A stretch of DNA of 64,000 nt from Protopterus annectens (GCF_019279795.1 NC_056735.1:1940763455-1940827454), one strand, 5' to 3'. Shown: positions 48,446-60,309, numbered from the stretch's first letter. Program-made: numbers and translations. The notes: generated by a model not told the origin, from the sequence alone.

Positions 48446-50862
48446 TATTAACTGGTGACTGCATGAAAAGATTTGGCGAAGTTTTACGCCGGATGCTCTT
48501 CCTGAAACAACCCTCCCCATTTATCCAGGCTTGGAACCATCACAAAGAAATGCACTGGCTTGTGCATCCCGAATTTGGATTTTAACAAGAGGGAGGAGCA
48601 TAGGGTGACATACAACAGTGGGGGAAGATGCACACAGGTGAATTATATCTTATGTAGGAGGGCCAGTTTGATGGAGATCGGAGACTGTAAAGTGGTGGCC
48701 GGAGAAAGTGTAGTTAGGCAGCATAGGATGGTGGTTTGTAGGATGACACTGGTGATCAAGAAGAGGAGGAGGAGTGTGAGGGCAGCACCAAGGATCAAAT
48801 GGTGGAAATTGAAAAAGGGTAATTGTGAGGTGGAGTTCAGGGATGAGTTAAGACAGACACTGGGTGGCAGTGAAGAGTTACCAAATAGCTGGGTAACTAC
48901 AGCAGAGCTAGTAAGGAAGACGGCTAGAATGGTGCTTGGTGTCGCATAAGGACAGAGGAAGGATGACAAGGAGACATGGTGGTGGAATGAGGAATTACAT
49001 AAGAGTATACAGGCAAAGAGGTTGGCAAAGAAGAAGTAGGATTGTCAGAGAGATGAAGAAAGTAGACAGGAGTATAAGGAGATGAGGTGCATGGCAAAGA
49101 GAGAGGTGGTGAAGGCTAAGGATAAGGCATATGAAGAGTTGTATGAAAGGTTGGACACTATGGAGGGAGAAAAGGACCTGTACCAATTGGCTAGACAGAG
49201 GGACCGGGCTAGGAAATATGTGCAGCAGGTAAAGGTGATAAACGATAATGAGGGAAAGATACTCACGTGAGGAGAGTGTTTTGAGGAAATGGAAAGAGTA
49301 CTTTGAGGGGTTGATGAATGAAGAGAATGAGAGGGAGAGAAGGTTGGATGATGTAGGGATAGTGAATCATGATGTACAATGGATTAGCAAGGAGAAAGTA
49401 AGGATAGCTATGAAGAGAATGAAGAATGGAAAGGCTGTTGGCCCAGATGACATACCTGTGGAAGCATGGAGGTGTTTAGGTGAAATGGCAGTGGAGTTTT
49501 TAACCAGATTTTTTAATGAAATCTTGGAAAGTGAGAGGATGCCTGAGGAATGGAGAAAAAGTGTTTTGGTACCGATTTTTAAGAATAAGGGTGATGTGCA
49601 GAACTGTAGTAACTACAGAGGGATTAAATTGATCAGTCACAGCATGAAGTTATGGGAAAGAGTAGTGGAAGCTAGGTTAAGAAGGGGTGTGATTATTAGT
49701 GAACAGCAGTATGGTTTCATTCCGGGAAAGAGCACTACAGATGCGATGTTTGCTCTGAGAGTGTTGATGGAGAAGTACAGACAATGTCAGAAGGAGATGC
49801 ATTGTGTTCTTGTAGACTTGGAGAAAGCATATGACAGGGTGCCTAGAGAGGATTTGTGGTATTGCATGAGGAAGTCAGGAGTGTCAGAGAAGTATGCAAG
49901 AGTGGTACAGGATATGTACAAGGGTAGTGTGACAGTGGTGAGGTCTGCGGTGGGAGTGACAGATGTGTTTAAGGTGGAGGTGGGGTTACATCAAGGATCA
50001 GCTCTGAGCCCTTTCTTATTTGCAATGGTGATGGACAGGTTGACAGACGAGATCAGACAGGAGTCCCCATGGACTATGATGTTTGCAGATGACATTGTGA
50101 TCTGTAGTGAGAGTAGAGAACAGGTGGAGGAGACCCTGGAGAGATGGAGATATGCTCTAGAGAGACAAGGAATGAAGGTCAGCAGGACTAAGACAGAATA
50201 TATGTGTATGAATGAGAGGGAGGATAGAGGAATGGTGAGGATGCAAGGAGTAGAGATGGCAAAGGTGGATGAGTTTAAATATTTGGGGTCAATAGTTCAG
50301 AGTAACGGTGAGTGTGGAAGAGAGGTGAAGAAGAGAGTACAGGCAGGATGGAGTGGGTAGAGAAGTGTGTCAGCAGTGATTTGTGACAGACGAGTACCTG
50401 TAAGAGTGAAAGGGAAGGTCTATGAGAGGGTAGTGAGACCAGCTATGTTATGTGGGTTGGAGACAGTGGCATTAACAAAAAGGCAGGAGTTTGAGCTGGA
50501 TGTGGCAGAGTTAAAGATGTTAAGATTTACACTGGGTGTGATGAGGGTGGACAGGATTAGGAATAAGTATATTAGAGGGTCAGCCCAGGTTGTATGGTTT
50601 GGAGACAAAGTCAGAGAGGCAAGATTACATTGGTTTGGACGTGTGTTGAGAAGGGATGCAGAGTATATTGGGAAAAAGATGCTAAGGATGAAGCTACCAG
50701 GTAACAGGAAAAGAGGAAGGCCTAAGATAAGGTTTATGGATGTAGTGAGAGAGGACATGCAGGTGGTTGGTGTGACAGAGCAAGATGCAGCGGACAGGAA
50801 GAAATGGAAACAGGTGATCCGCTGTGGTGACCCCTAACGGGAACAGCCGAAAGAAGATGATG
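48446..50862 (+). mobile_element. RTE-type LINE, internally deleted, with 19-bp TSD
   Basis: The insert starts TATTAACTGGTGACTGCATG and passes through a leader with AGTTTTACGCCGGATGC and CAACCCTCCCCATTTATCC. It enters the endonuclease frame abruptly near 48575 (KREEHRVTYNSGG), so the front of the endonuclease is missing. RT and C-terminal region run to the stop at 50837. The tail CCGCTGTGGTGACCCC with GCCGAAAGAAGATGATG (50819-50862) has no poly-A, as usual for RTE. The perfect TSD proves that leader and body moved as one unit. Clade call RTE/RTE-X rests on motif recognition. Confidence 0.93.
48578..50837 (+). pseudogene. RTE polyprotein: endonuclease C-term and reverse transcriptase
   Basis: The endonuclease end carries NYILCRRASLMEIGDC and ESVVRQHRMVV (the RQH is the SDH-equivalent). 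RT motifs follow: MKNGKAVGPDDIPVEAWRCL, SVLVPIFKNKGD, NYRGIKLISH, QQYGFIPGKSTTDA, VLVDLEKAYDRVPREDLWY, GLHQGSALSPFLFAMVMDRL and MMFADDIVIC near 50080-50105. The C-terminal region has RPAMLCGLET, LHWFGRVLRRD and GRPKIRFMDV. Lesions are TAA at 48947-48949, TAG at 49037-49039, a frameshift near 49255-49270 and TAG at 50358-50360. The two TAGs fall where family members have Trp. The catalytic FADD is intact. So few defects indicate a recent insertion. Confidence 0.93.
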
Positions 50863-50881
50863 ATTGTTTAAATAGCTAAAA
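50863..50881 (+). repeat. Right TSD of RTE LINE
   Basis: An exact copy of 48427-48445, directly after the 3' tail. Confidence 0.95.
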
Positions 50882-51387
50882 AGAAGTACATTGCTTGCTG
50901 CTAGCAGGTATACAGTTACTGTGTGACCTGAATAAATAAAAATTTTGACTGAATAACATTGTTGTGTAATAAAGATCCCTACAAAAAAAAAACAGTTGTG
51001 TTTATTCTGGTATGCTGTTGTAGACATACAGAATGTATACAGGTTCTTCACAGCAAACATGGCTGTGACAAAATACATTAACTGAGGTTGCTCTGTGAAC
51101 CAGCTGTTAAGAAAAACTGTTGATGGTGGAGCTGTAAAACAACATACAACTGAAATGTGAATTATATACTGCACTAAGCTCTTAACCCTGAACAGTAATG
51201 TGTACAGTTTCAACGTGTGTTCCATCCAGAATTGCCTTGTGTTGACCTTTGATTTCCAGACTGTAGTAATCCAAAGAATTAATGCACAGTACAGTAACTA
51301 TCTGCCATGCATGCATCACAGGATTACATGTTCAGAATGTATAACCAAGAGACTATTAGGCAGAAACCAGTGAAATACGAATCAGCA
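50882..51387. other. Unassigned spacer
   Basis: Continues the interrupted intron-like sequence. An A10 run near 50983 follows AATAAAGATCC, possibly the tail of an unrecognised short element. Confidence 0.4.
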
Positions 51388-51467
51388 GTTCCCCAGTAGC
51401 TCAGTGTGATGAGAAATCACTTCATTGTTAATTTTGCACACACAGACATGGTTCAAATCCAGGGACT
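51388..51467 (+). repeat. tRNA-derived sequence (SINE head or tRNA pseudogene)
   Basis: GTTCCCCAGTAGCTCAGTG has the A-box form TAGCTCAGT at 51397, and GGTTCAAATCC at 51450-51460 is a good B box. The start CAGTTCCC can pair with GGGACTG after the B box, like an acceptor stem. The D- and anticodon-arm spacing is near that of a tRNA, but the anticodon stem CATTGTTAATTTTG does not pair well. No long conserved tail was identified, so a SINE is likely but unproven. Confidence 0.6.
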
Positions 51468-52376
51468 GGTAGTAAGATGTATGCATATCTACATACAAGG
51501 AATCAGGAATAAATGTAAAAACAGTCAGGTAGTGTTAACATATATTGTCTCCACAGATTTTACAGGTAAGGAAATGTTGGTAGTGCATTTAAGGTATACT
51601 AATAAACTCTGCACAACTGTTCAACTGTCCCACCACATGCTTGCAAATGACAGCAGGATATGTACATACAACATGCACTCTTCCCAATACATGTCTCTCA
51701 AGTGTCATGCTGTCACAGCTAGTGGTCACTGCTGCCAATAACCTTTGACACAGATAGGAAACCAGTTGAAGTATGCCAGTAGCACACTCACATAACAGAA
51801 GTTCAGGGTACCCTTCCTGTGCCAGATATATAACCCTGACATGTACGAGTCCCCTCTAGTCATGTACTCAGAGCTGTCACAGTTTGCTCCATACCATTCC
51901 AGACTGACAGTTTAATAGGTATGTTTGTGTTACAGAAGCTATGGGCCATAGGCAGATGTAATGTGAGGGCAGACCCATAGACTATTGAGCAGTACTGTTG
52001 TTGAAAATAGAAGCATAAACAGTTGTTAATGGACTTCTTGTCTCTCCCCCCAACCCCTCATCTGGAAAAAATACTATAACTCATATTCTACGGGTATGTT
52101 TTTCTCCAAACCTAATGTTGGGACTTGTGTTCTATTATTGTTCATATATTTGATTGGTTGCATGTTAACATACCTTGTTCAAATACCATTGCTGGTAACC
52201 TGTTGCTGTCAATGTTACTGGCATGCTGTTACGATGCATACTGTTGTTCCACTTATGCATGTGTTTGTTTTGCTATACAACTGTTTCAAATCTGTTTTAT
52301 GGGGTTAATTGGAACACTCACGCATGCTGTCATAGCTAATCTTGACATGTGTTGTTCATGACTAACCAACATATTT
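51468..52376. other. Unassigned spacer
   Basis: No family recognised. Frames at 51406-51741 and 52096-52361 carry no motif. Confidence 0.4.
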
Positions 52377-52389
52377 TTTTAAAACCTCA

Positions 52390-52830
52390 ACACCATAGCA
52401 CATTTGGGAAGGCAGATCCCAATGGATATGCATATCCTGCCTCATTTGGCTGTGGCATCGGGCCACAGTACATCTGGAACCCAACCTGGGACTTCCTTGC
52501 CTGCTGGTTCTGCACCACCTTCAGGTGGGACCATCTCAGGGTATGGGCCTCCCTGGGAGCAGGACTGGATAGGAGCGTGTCACTCGCAGTCAGTTCCAGG
52601 GTTTGGTGCGCAGTGTCATCAGAGCAGAGTTGGGTGGGAAGCTGCAACAGAATGAGGGCTGTCTGGTGCAGCTGGAAGGGCAGACTGCCCCTCCTGTCCA
52701 GCACCCAGCGCTGACACCTTTGGGGCCATGAAGGAACAGTGGTGACTGCCCATGGGTGGGGACCTCAGTCCCACTATATCCATTTGGGGGCTCATGGGCT
52801 TTGGACTCACAACCACCCTCCCCATCAAAT
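52390..52830 (+). pseudogene. Possible C-terminal exon of Myb/SANT-like gene
   Basis: GC content rises sharply here compared with both flanks. The frame at 52404-52655 reads GTQPGTSLPAGSAPPSGGTI and WEQDWIGACHSQSVPG, continuing in another frame as QTAPPVQHPALTPLGP. Pro/Ser/Gly-rich C-termini like this occur in Harbinger Myb-like proteins, and the Myb-like exon at 47942 lies upstream on the same strand. Frameshifts break it. The link between the two is an inference. Confidence 0.35.
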
Positions 52831-53454
52831 GTGTTTACCCCTTCATGTGTCATATACCACCCCTGTCTGGTGTCTTGTCTGTGTTGTCTGTCTGCAAATG
52901 CAACCTATCCCACCCAGCCTACCTCCCCAAACATGCCTACAACCCTTCCCCAACATCCTACTCTCACCTTAGAAAAAGGGGCATCTGTCCCCCCAAAAAA
53001 CATTGCCCCATACATAGCTCTACATTTTCCCCCATGTACACTGAAAGTAATCAATCAATCCACAAATGTCTGTTCTCAGCACCCCTCCCTGTGGGGTGTG
53101 AGGCTATAAATTCCAAATTCTACACAGTTTATTCACAGCTGCTGCTGCCAAAGAAATGTAGAGCTATGGTCCTTACCTGTACCCATCCTACACATCCCTA
53201 GCTGCTTTTCATAATGTTTTACCCTCTGCTTGCCCTCATTTCACCACTTTTCTATCACCCTTTTTTCTTTTCTTTAAAGAAAATGAGTGTGGGTGCAAGC
53301 TGGAGTAAGAGGTGCTAAGGGAAACTAACAGGGCTTAAACATCTGTTAGCATCACTTAGCTCTGCGCAAACCATGCAGATCCACTTACAACTGCTTAAAA
53401 CTGCCTTAATCACTCTGTCTCCATCAGCCCTTGTTCTGCCCGGCAACAAAATAA
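52831..53454. other. C-rich unassigned stretch and possible transposon end
   Basis: 52860-53030 is C-rich. 53300-53380 has repeated TTAGC and CTTAG motifs and GCGCAAAC, partly echoing TTAGCAATGCTCAGC and TTTGCGCACTGCTTAG at 47755-47825. These could be subterminal repeats of a DNA transposon carrying the Myb-like exons, but they do not align as clean TIRs. Confidence 0.3.
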
Positions 53455-53725
53455 TCAGCACTGCCAAGTCTCAAACCCAGGAGGCTGTGCATTACAATCA
53501 CAGCAATATACCACTACAACATCTGCACTGTGGGAATCTGCAATGCTTTTACAAACATATCATTCATTTTGGTTATTTAACATTAAAGAAAAAGTAATCA
53601 CTTCCTAGTCTGGAATCCTGGACCCTGTGCATAACAATCACACCAACATGCCTCTACACCATCTCAGCTGAATGCATGTGTAATGTTTTTACAAACATAT
53701 CATGCACAACAGTCATTCAACATAA
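53455..53725 (-). repeat. Two diverged tRNA-like units in tandem
   Basis: On the minus strand 53460-53520 shows TAGTGGTATATTGCTGTG and GGGTTTGAGAC, and 53608-53670 shows GGTGTAGAGGCATG and GGGTCCAGGATTCC: degraded A and B boxes. Each is next to TTTTACAAACATATCAT plus a CAACATTAA-like stretch (53553 and 53687). Unit spacing is about 135-150 bp. They are probably dimeric or serially inserted SINE copies. Confidence 0.5.
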
Positions 53726-53756
53726 GGGAGAATTATATATCTGTAGTACTTTGATA

Positions 53757-53775
53757 AACATATATATGTATGAGC

Positions 53776-53811
<36 letters not shown>

Positions 53812-53817
53812 GTGCTT

Positions 53818-53903
<86 letters not shown>

Positions 53904-53906
53904 TGC

Positions 53907-53952
<46 letters not shown>

Positions 53953-53957
53953 ATATA

Positions 53958-54015
<58 letters not shown>
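53757..54015. repeat. (TA)n-rich block
   Basis: Several TA tracts separated by GTATATAGTGCTTTAA, CATGCA and GTGTGTG interruptions. Most of it is self-complementary. Confidence 0.95.
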
Positions 54016-54017
<2 letters not shown>

Positions 54018-54200
54018 CAATCTCTTACTGCAACACATCTGCAAAAAGACCAACAAACTGGGGGGATAAAGGGCAAACAATTGTGACATCTTTGAAATAT
54101 GGCTGTCATACACATGGAAGTCTGCTAGAGTGGCATGGCATGCTTTAAAATACAATGCCAGATAGAGTCCAAGTCTGAAACACAAATGAATGTCATTATT
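54016..54200 (+). repeat. Dispersed repeat family, copy
   Basis: CAATCTCTTACTGCAACACA, then CTGCAAAAAGACC and a GGGGGGATAAAGGGC stretch parallel the copy at 55008-55215 and, less closely, the tandem units at 45190-45330. No coding frame; the element class is unknown. Confidence 0.55.
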
Positions 54201-55007
54201 TACTGATGTCAATGCTCACATCATCCCAGTGATTTATCAGAAACCCACAACTGTTGTGGCCAACAGACAAAGCATATGATCCACACAGCAGGACAGTGTC
54301 TAGGCATTTGGACAGTGGAGAGGTGTGATAGCAGTAATTTAACAGAATGGAAAATCCCATGACAGCTGCCAACCATGTCACCCAGCACCTTCTGAACTAC
54401 AGTAGGATAAACACAGCACTAACCCAAATCAACTCTGGGCAATTACCCATGTACATCCAACTATATCACGCACTACAGGGATGGAACTGTAGGAAAAAGC
54501 AGATAGTGGTGCATAAATATCCACCCACAACCATTTGCACCACAGTCACAGTAACATACCAGTACCCTAAATTAACTCTAGAGTAGAACGACTGAATGAA
54601 CATACCCTGATTCCCAGTCACACACTACACTGACATATATTGGCCCAACACACAGTGTACTGGGAATCCTGAGGTGTTAGATGACATATCTCATTTCCTC
54701 CTGCAAACATACACACCTGATAGACCACCAGCAGCTGTAGCAGTATGCGTAGCCAGATAGAAAAAAGATCTGAGGCACTCACATCTGCTACTCTCCCTAC
54801 TCATCCAAACATCTACACACAACACTGCTACATAATCTTGGCAGTCGCTTCACAATGGCCAGTCATACATAACTTTCATATGTACAGATTTCCACAGAAT
54901 GTCCAGGGTGTGAGACCATATTCCTTGCCACTAACGCACACCACTTCCAGGAGTCCGCTAAGTTAATGGGATGATAGCTTGAGTACAGTCACTAAATAAT
55001 TATATCA
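54201..55007. other. Unassigned spacer
   Basis: No gene or known repeat recognised. Confidence 0.4.
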
Positions 55008-55215
55008 CATACCTCTGACCCTCTTGCTGCAAGATATCTGGACAAAGCCTGACATAATTGGGGGACAGAGGCCCAAAAACAGGGGCATATTTAAAATATT
55101 GCTGTTAGAAAATGAGAAAGTTGCTGGTGTTGCAGGGTTTGTTGTAACATATCCTTTCTGAGGGATATGAAGTCAGAAATACATATGGATGTTAGCATTT
55201 ACTGACTTCAATCCC
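55008..55215 (+). repeat. Dispersed repeat family, copy
   Basis: It opens ACATACCTCTGACCCTCTTG and continues CAAGATATCTGGACAAAGCC, GGGGGACAGAGGC, ATATTGCTG and GAGGGATATGAAG. Related openings occur at 45712 (CATACCTGTCAACCTCCTAG) and, reversed, near 61940-61970. Confidence 0.6.
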
Positions 55216-56431
55216 TAGAGTATGCTACTGATTTGCCAAGGACATAAACTGTCTGAGGAACAGACCAAACATAGGAGTCAAACCTCTGGCCATTCTGCAG
55301 ATAGCCCTACAGTTGTGAGTTATGTCAACCACATAACACTGTCACACTTAATATTATGCAGAAAATCCATGTCCACACTAACCCTGTTCAACTAGCATTA
55401 ATCCAACTACATAACAGAAATACTTACATTCTGTCCCTAGGTCAGGAACCTTCTCACCCATTTTGTTGGGGTGTCTCCACATTTTATGTTCTAAGTGGTA
55501 TTTCCAACTACCCTGTGTGATGCTGTTGTTCACACACCTCCATGACGTCCTCCTCTCTGGCAAGGAAAAGGTTCAATGCCCACATGAAGTATTCAATTAT
55601 AAGAGTGTGTTGCCATGCCATTGGCTATAGGAATAACAACATAGCTGTTCTGCATGTAATTACCAAGTGGGTACACCAGTTGGTGCACAAGCCATCAGCT
55701 GCTCATAAACATTACCTACAAAAGGCAAGCTGCTGCCTATGCAAAACAGATGTATTCCTGACATCTCTGAGAGCAAGAGAGAGGGAGAGAGAGAGAGAGA
55801 GAGAGACAGAGAGACAGGCAGACAAACAAAAACAAACAGAAGTTGGAAGCAAACCAAGTATACTTGGAAAAAATAAAAAGGTATGTCAATCAAGTAAGCA
55901 TGTAATGGAATGCAGTAGGGGGTATGTAATAATGGGAAATAGGAAGTGTCACAAATATGTCTCAAAAAGACTTGCTCTACTGATATAGTGATGATCAGCA
56001 CCAATGGTTATAGCACCTGGGTCTGTTTGCAGTGACATAGATCACAGCTCAGGCCCCTGAGTCACCCCAGTAAAGGATGGCTCACATATGACTACTACTG
56101 GAGTGTCTGTTGAACATTACTGCCTGTGACATTGCTAGGCCAGCTAGTGGGATGTCGTAAATATCCATATGTTACTTGTGGATACAACTATGATACACAT
56201 GTTTGTCTCACAAATCTAAGAGACCTATACAGGGTATGTGCATAGTAAACCACTGTTGGGGATGTGTGTGTTGAACTGCATGTGATATACTGAGCTCATA
56301 CCATTCAACTGTCCAGTGTTATGCACACTGACCAAATGTGTGCCTCATATCTGTAGTCATTTACTCATAGAGGTGTGTTATGTCTGGCAAATCTGTGGCA
56401 AATCTATGAAGACTGACATTAGAACATAATT
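55216..56431. other. Unassigned spacer with short (GA)n
   Basis: A GA-rich run lies at 55776-55822 (GAGAGAGAGAGAGAGA core). 55990-56060 has a weak tRNA-like TGGTTATAGCACC without a B box. No gene supported. Confidence 0.45.
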
Positions 56432-56526
56432 GGTTCATAGGGTCATAGGTTGGCACTAGGCTATCAGCCCTAGGACCTATGCAAGCCTAGCCATAACAAT
56501 TCCCTGGATATTTCTTCCCACAATAT

Positions 56527-59344
56527 TTACTTCCCTGGACCCCTGTCTAGCAGGGTGACTGACATGATCCCCAGGATGAGTTTCCTATCTCCCATCCAAT
56601 CATCAAGGTTCCTTTTGAAGAGAGGCAATGAGGCACTCTGCTTGACATGTATGGGTATTCTATTCCAGAGTATGGGTAATCTCTGGGTCAGAAACCTATC
56701 CCTCCAGCATGGTTTGTTCATTGTGATGACAAGGTTTAGATCCCTGGAGTGTGTGGCTCTGAGGGATTGGGATTTCTTTAAGTGGAGCATGTCCAACAGC
56801 TCAGGGTTTGACATGGCCTTGTATGTTAAGCAGAGATCGCCTCTGAGTAGACGATATGCCACAGAGTATAGATGGAGTTTTTTAGACGGTCAGCATATGG
56901 CATCTGCTTTAGGCCTGTGATTCTTTTAGTGAGGTATTTCTGTGACCTTTCCAGCTGTTGCAGATGTCTTGTGAGGTACATACTAAACGGGGCATTATAC
57001 TCTATAATGCATCTAATGAGGGATGAGTAGAGTGGGACAATGACCTCCTTTTTTCTGGATGAAAAGCCCTTAGTGATGAGGTGTGCCTCATAGAAGGATT
57101 TCCTGACTGTTGTGGTGATGTGGTTATCGAAAGTGAGACCACTGTCCACCTGTGTCCCTAAGTCTCTCATCACACTTTCAGTGTTTAGTGTCCTGCCACC
57201 TATGTAGTAATTCATGGGTACATGTTTTTTTCCAAAGGGGATAACTATACATTTCTTGGCATTAAGCTTGAGCCCATGGCTCTGGCACCAGGCATCTGTT
57301 TCTGTAATGGCCTTTTGTAGAATATCCACATCATTTGGGGATTCAATAGTGGCTCCCAGTTTGCAGTGATCTGCAAACTTTGTTAGCCAGAGTCCCTTAG
57401 TGTTGGCCTGTACTTCCGAGAAGTAGATGCCGAACAAGAGTGGTTCCAGGACTGAACCCTGAGGTACTCCACTTGTCACATGTCTGGAGCTGGATTTGGG
57501 GTCAGCTACTTTTACAGTCTGGGTTCTGTCAATAAGCCAGTTGGCAACCCATCGAGTGACATAGGGATTTATGCCCAGCATAGTAAGTTTATCTATGATT
57601 CCAGAGTGGGGGATGGTGTCGAAGGCCTTGGCAAGGTCCAGATAGGTTGTGTGGACTGCCTTACCCTCGTCCACAGCTCTGGAGACTGATTCAAAGAAGT
57701 CAATCAGATTCAGGAGACAAGATTGGCCCTTCACAAACCCAAACTGGGTGGGGTCCAGTGTTTGAAGGTTGCCAATGTCATTGTTTATAAGTTCCATGAT
57801 AATGCGTTCCATGCCCTTGCAGATCAGGCTTGTCAGACTGATGGGATGGTAGTTCCCGGGATCCAAGGCGAATCCCCCCTTGTGGAGTGGGATAACTGTA
57901 GCTGTGTGCCACTCAGTGGGCACAAAGCCTGAGGTGTGGCTATGATTAAACATGACACTTAGGTGGGGTGCCATTTATTTTTGTAGTTCATGTAGTGCAC
58001 AGCCTGGGATGTCATCTGGTCCCATGGATGCTATATTCTTAGCTTTGGAGAGTACGGTTTCTACCTGTGTGGCCATGATTACCAGAATTTGGCAATCTTT
58101 TGTTATTGAGATGGGCCCTTTAGGGGGTGAGAGGGGGATGAAGTTTGCACTAAATCAATCTGCCAGGATATTGGCAATATCCCTGGGATCAGTATATTTA
58201 ATGTCATTCTGTTGTAGCTCAGAACAGATCTGAACATTGCCATTTAGATTCTTGACATAACTATAGAATGCCTTGTGGTTGTCTTTGGAATCTTTGGCAA
58301 TTTTATTTTCGTAACTAGCTTTTGAGGATTTTATGAGGGATCTCAGCTTCTTACTGAGGCGGCTGGTGAGGGAGTTTTTTGCATCATGGGATTTTCCTCT
58401 TTTCTGCAACAGTTTCTTCCTTCTGTTGTATAGTTTGTTTATAGCAGGGGACCACCAGATTGGCTTCCTTTTTTTGGAGAAGAGCATCTTGGTTCTATTT
58501 GGGATGGCACGATTCATGCACAAGTGGATGTGCTCATACAGTGCCTTAGTGTAGGATTCTGCAGTCAAACTTTCAGATCCCATCTGCATGGGTGTCGTGA
58601 AGTTTGTCACTTCTGACTTCAGTAGCATGAACTTGGCTTTGGAGAAGTTTTTTAAGGAGGTTTCCTTACTGGGGGTGGGGGTGTGATGTGGATGTCAAGG
58701 GTGATTTGCTTATGGTCAGACCTGACCAATAAGGGGGTGACCACTGGTGTGGAGCATCTATCTCCCATGTTGGTAATGACCAGGTCTAGGATATTGGAGC
58801 CCCTGGTGGGACAATGGATTAGTTGATCCAGTGCGTTGGAATTTATAAATTCCAAGAACTGTTAGGAAAAGGAGTTGGTACCTAAGGAGTTTTCCCAGTT
58901 AATGGCAGGGTAGTTGAAATCACCCAGTATTAGGGTATTTGGTTGTATCTTAATATTTTCCAGTATGTTTAGAAAGGTGAAGTGAGAATCTTGGGGCATG
59001 GTGGGGGATCTGTAACAAGCTACAATTTGGATTGCAGTCTTACCTAGTGTTAGTTGCACCTGGAGAATTTCAGATGCATTGTGTTGGGCAACTAGACTGA
59101 AGGTGTGAATATCCTTGGTGAATATGGACACTCCTCCACTTTTAGTGTTTCAGTCTTGGTTTTGTGGCCGAAAAGTGTGGTAAGAGTTGTAGCCTGGTAT
59201 TGCAGAGGTGCTCTCTGGAGCCTTGAACCAGGTCTCAATTACTGCACAGATATCGATGTTCTCCATGTTTAGGAGTGCCTCGAGAGAGTGCATTTTGAGG
59301 TTAAGACTTCTAGCATTGAGTAGCATTACCTTCAGATTTTGCAT
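56527..59344 (-). pseudogene. CR1 ORF2: endonuclease-RT, multiply frameshifted
   Basis: It starts MQNLKVMLLNARSLNLKMHS at 59344. Endonuclease pieces at 59150-59344, 58862-59131 and 58652-58855 carry AVIETWF, LILGDFNYPAINW and LVRSDHKQITL; SDH is intact here. 58155-58628 is the linker to RT. RT (56826-57974) is open for 382 residues with NYHPISLTS, QFGFVKGQS, YLDLAKAFDTIPHSGI and TSGVPQGSVLEPLLFGIYF. The catalytic box is KFADHCKLGA near 57360-57380: the second Asp has become His, which should abolish polymerase activity. The end (56527-56862) has LLRGDLCLTYKAMSNPELL. Confidence 0.92.
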
Positions 59345-59471
59345 GCTTGTATCTGTTATAGTGGTGGTTTTATCCTTGAACCTTGCCTAAGAAAGGCACT
59401 ATAGGGGTGGCAAGAACTTTAGCCAGTAATCTGAATCCCAGGGGTGACAGGTGCAGACCATCTCTGGCAAA

Positions 59472-60309
59472 TCATTGTGGTTTGTCAATCATGTCTTCCC
59501 AGGCAGACAAATACTGGATCCCCTTTGATTGACACCAGAAGCGTAGCCAATTGTTGAAGTCAATCAATTTGTCCTTATACTGTGGTATCATTCTGAGTGA
59601 AGGCAGGATGCTACTCAGGGCTAGGGTCATACCTGCCTGGGCCACATGATCCAAGAGTTCTTCCATGTCTCTTTTCAAGTAGTCCAGGGAGGTACATCTC
59701 AAGTCATTCACTCCAGCATGGACAATGACAGAGTCGTGTTTGTACTTGTTGTGGGGTGACTTGAGTGCATGCGTTATGTGGTGGATCCTGGCACCCGACA
59801 GGCAGCTGACTGTAATTTTCTCCTTGTTCAGCCTGGTGAGCGGGGCATCAGTGTGATTGACTATAGAGTCATCTATGACTAAAGTGTTCGGTACATTGTA
59901 TTGCCTTAGGGGCTGTTGTTGGGTGGCACACTGGTGTTGTGAGCTATGTGTCACTTTGGTTGTTACTGGTTTGTTTGCGTTTCAGCTTCTGAGGTCCTTG
60001 TTGCTTGGGCAGGTTAATGTTAAGGGCCTCCGCATATGTGGGTTTAGTGTTGCTATGTGTGGGTGCTGATGGTGTAGGTTTTGAAGGGCTATGAGTTGAT
60101 AGAGGTGTAGTGCAGGTGTTAACCTTCTCCTCTTGGCTGTCTAGCACAATCTTGACCGGAGAGAGCTTTGCTTCCAGTTTGGCTATGTAAGTGCATCTCT
60201 CGCAGGTTGTAGTGTTGGGTGGTAGGAGGAGAGGATTGTCTGTGTACATGAGGCAGTTGCCACATTGCCCGAGTATGCCCAGATTCACCATGTGGACAGG
60301 AGAAATCAC
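59472..60309 (-). pseudogene. CR1 ORF1: zinc-finger-like N-terminus plus SGNH esterase
   Basis: Two frames. 60309-59944 begins MISPVHMVNLGILGQCGNCL and has paired Cys motifs (CGNC and CERC about 22 residues apart), followed by a short helical YIAKLEAKLSP and a Ser/Thr/Pro-rich linker ending in a basic LKRKQTSNN. 59954-59472 then carries TLVIDDSIVNHT, IVHAGVNDL and LSAWEDMIDKPQ. The nucleophile block reads DDS where copy 1 has GDS, so a conserved Gly is lost. A stop after DKPQ removes the DGLHLS block with the catalytic His. Catalysis is therefore not expected. Confidence 0.85.

Noticed and set aside
52349-53201. Several overlapping plus- and minus-strand frames of 80-150 residues
   Set aside because: GC-rich sequence leaves many frames open. 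Only the frame readable as the Pro/Ser/Gly-rich exon was kept, at low confidence.
55542-55988. Open frame of about 148 residues with a RERERERE stretch
   Set aside because: The charged stretch comes from a GA microsatellite and the rest has no recognisable motif.
55990-56060. tRNA gene
   Set aside because: Only an A-box-like TGGTTATAGCACC is present; no B box and no cloverleaf pairing.
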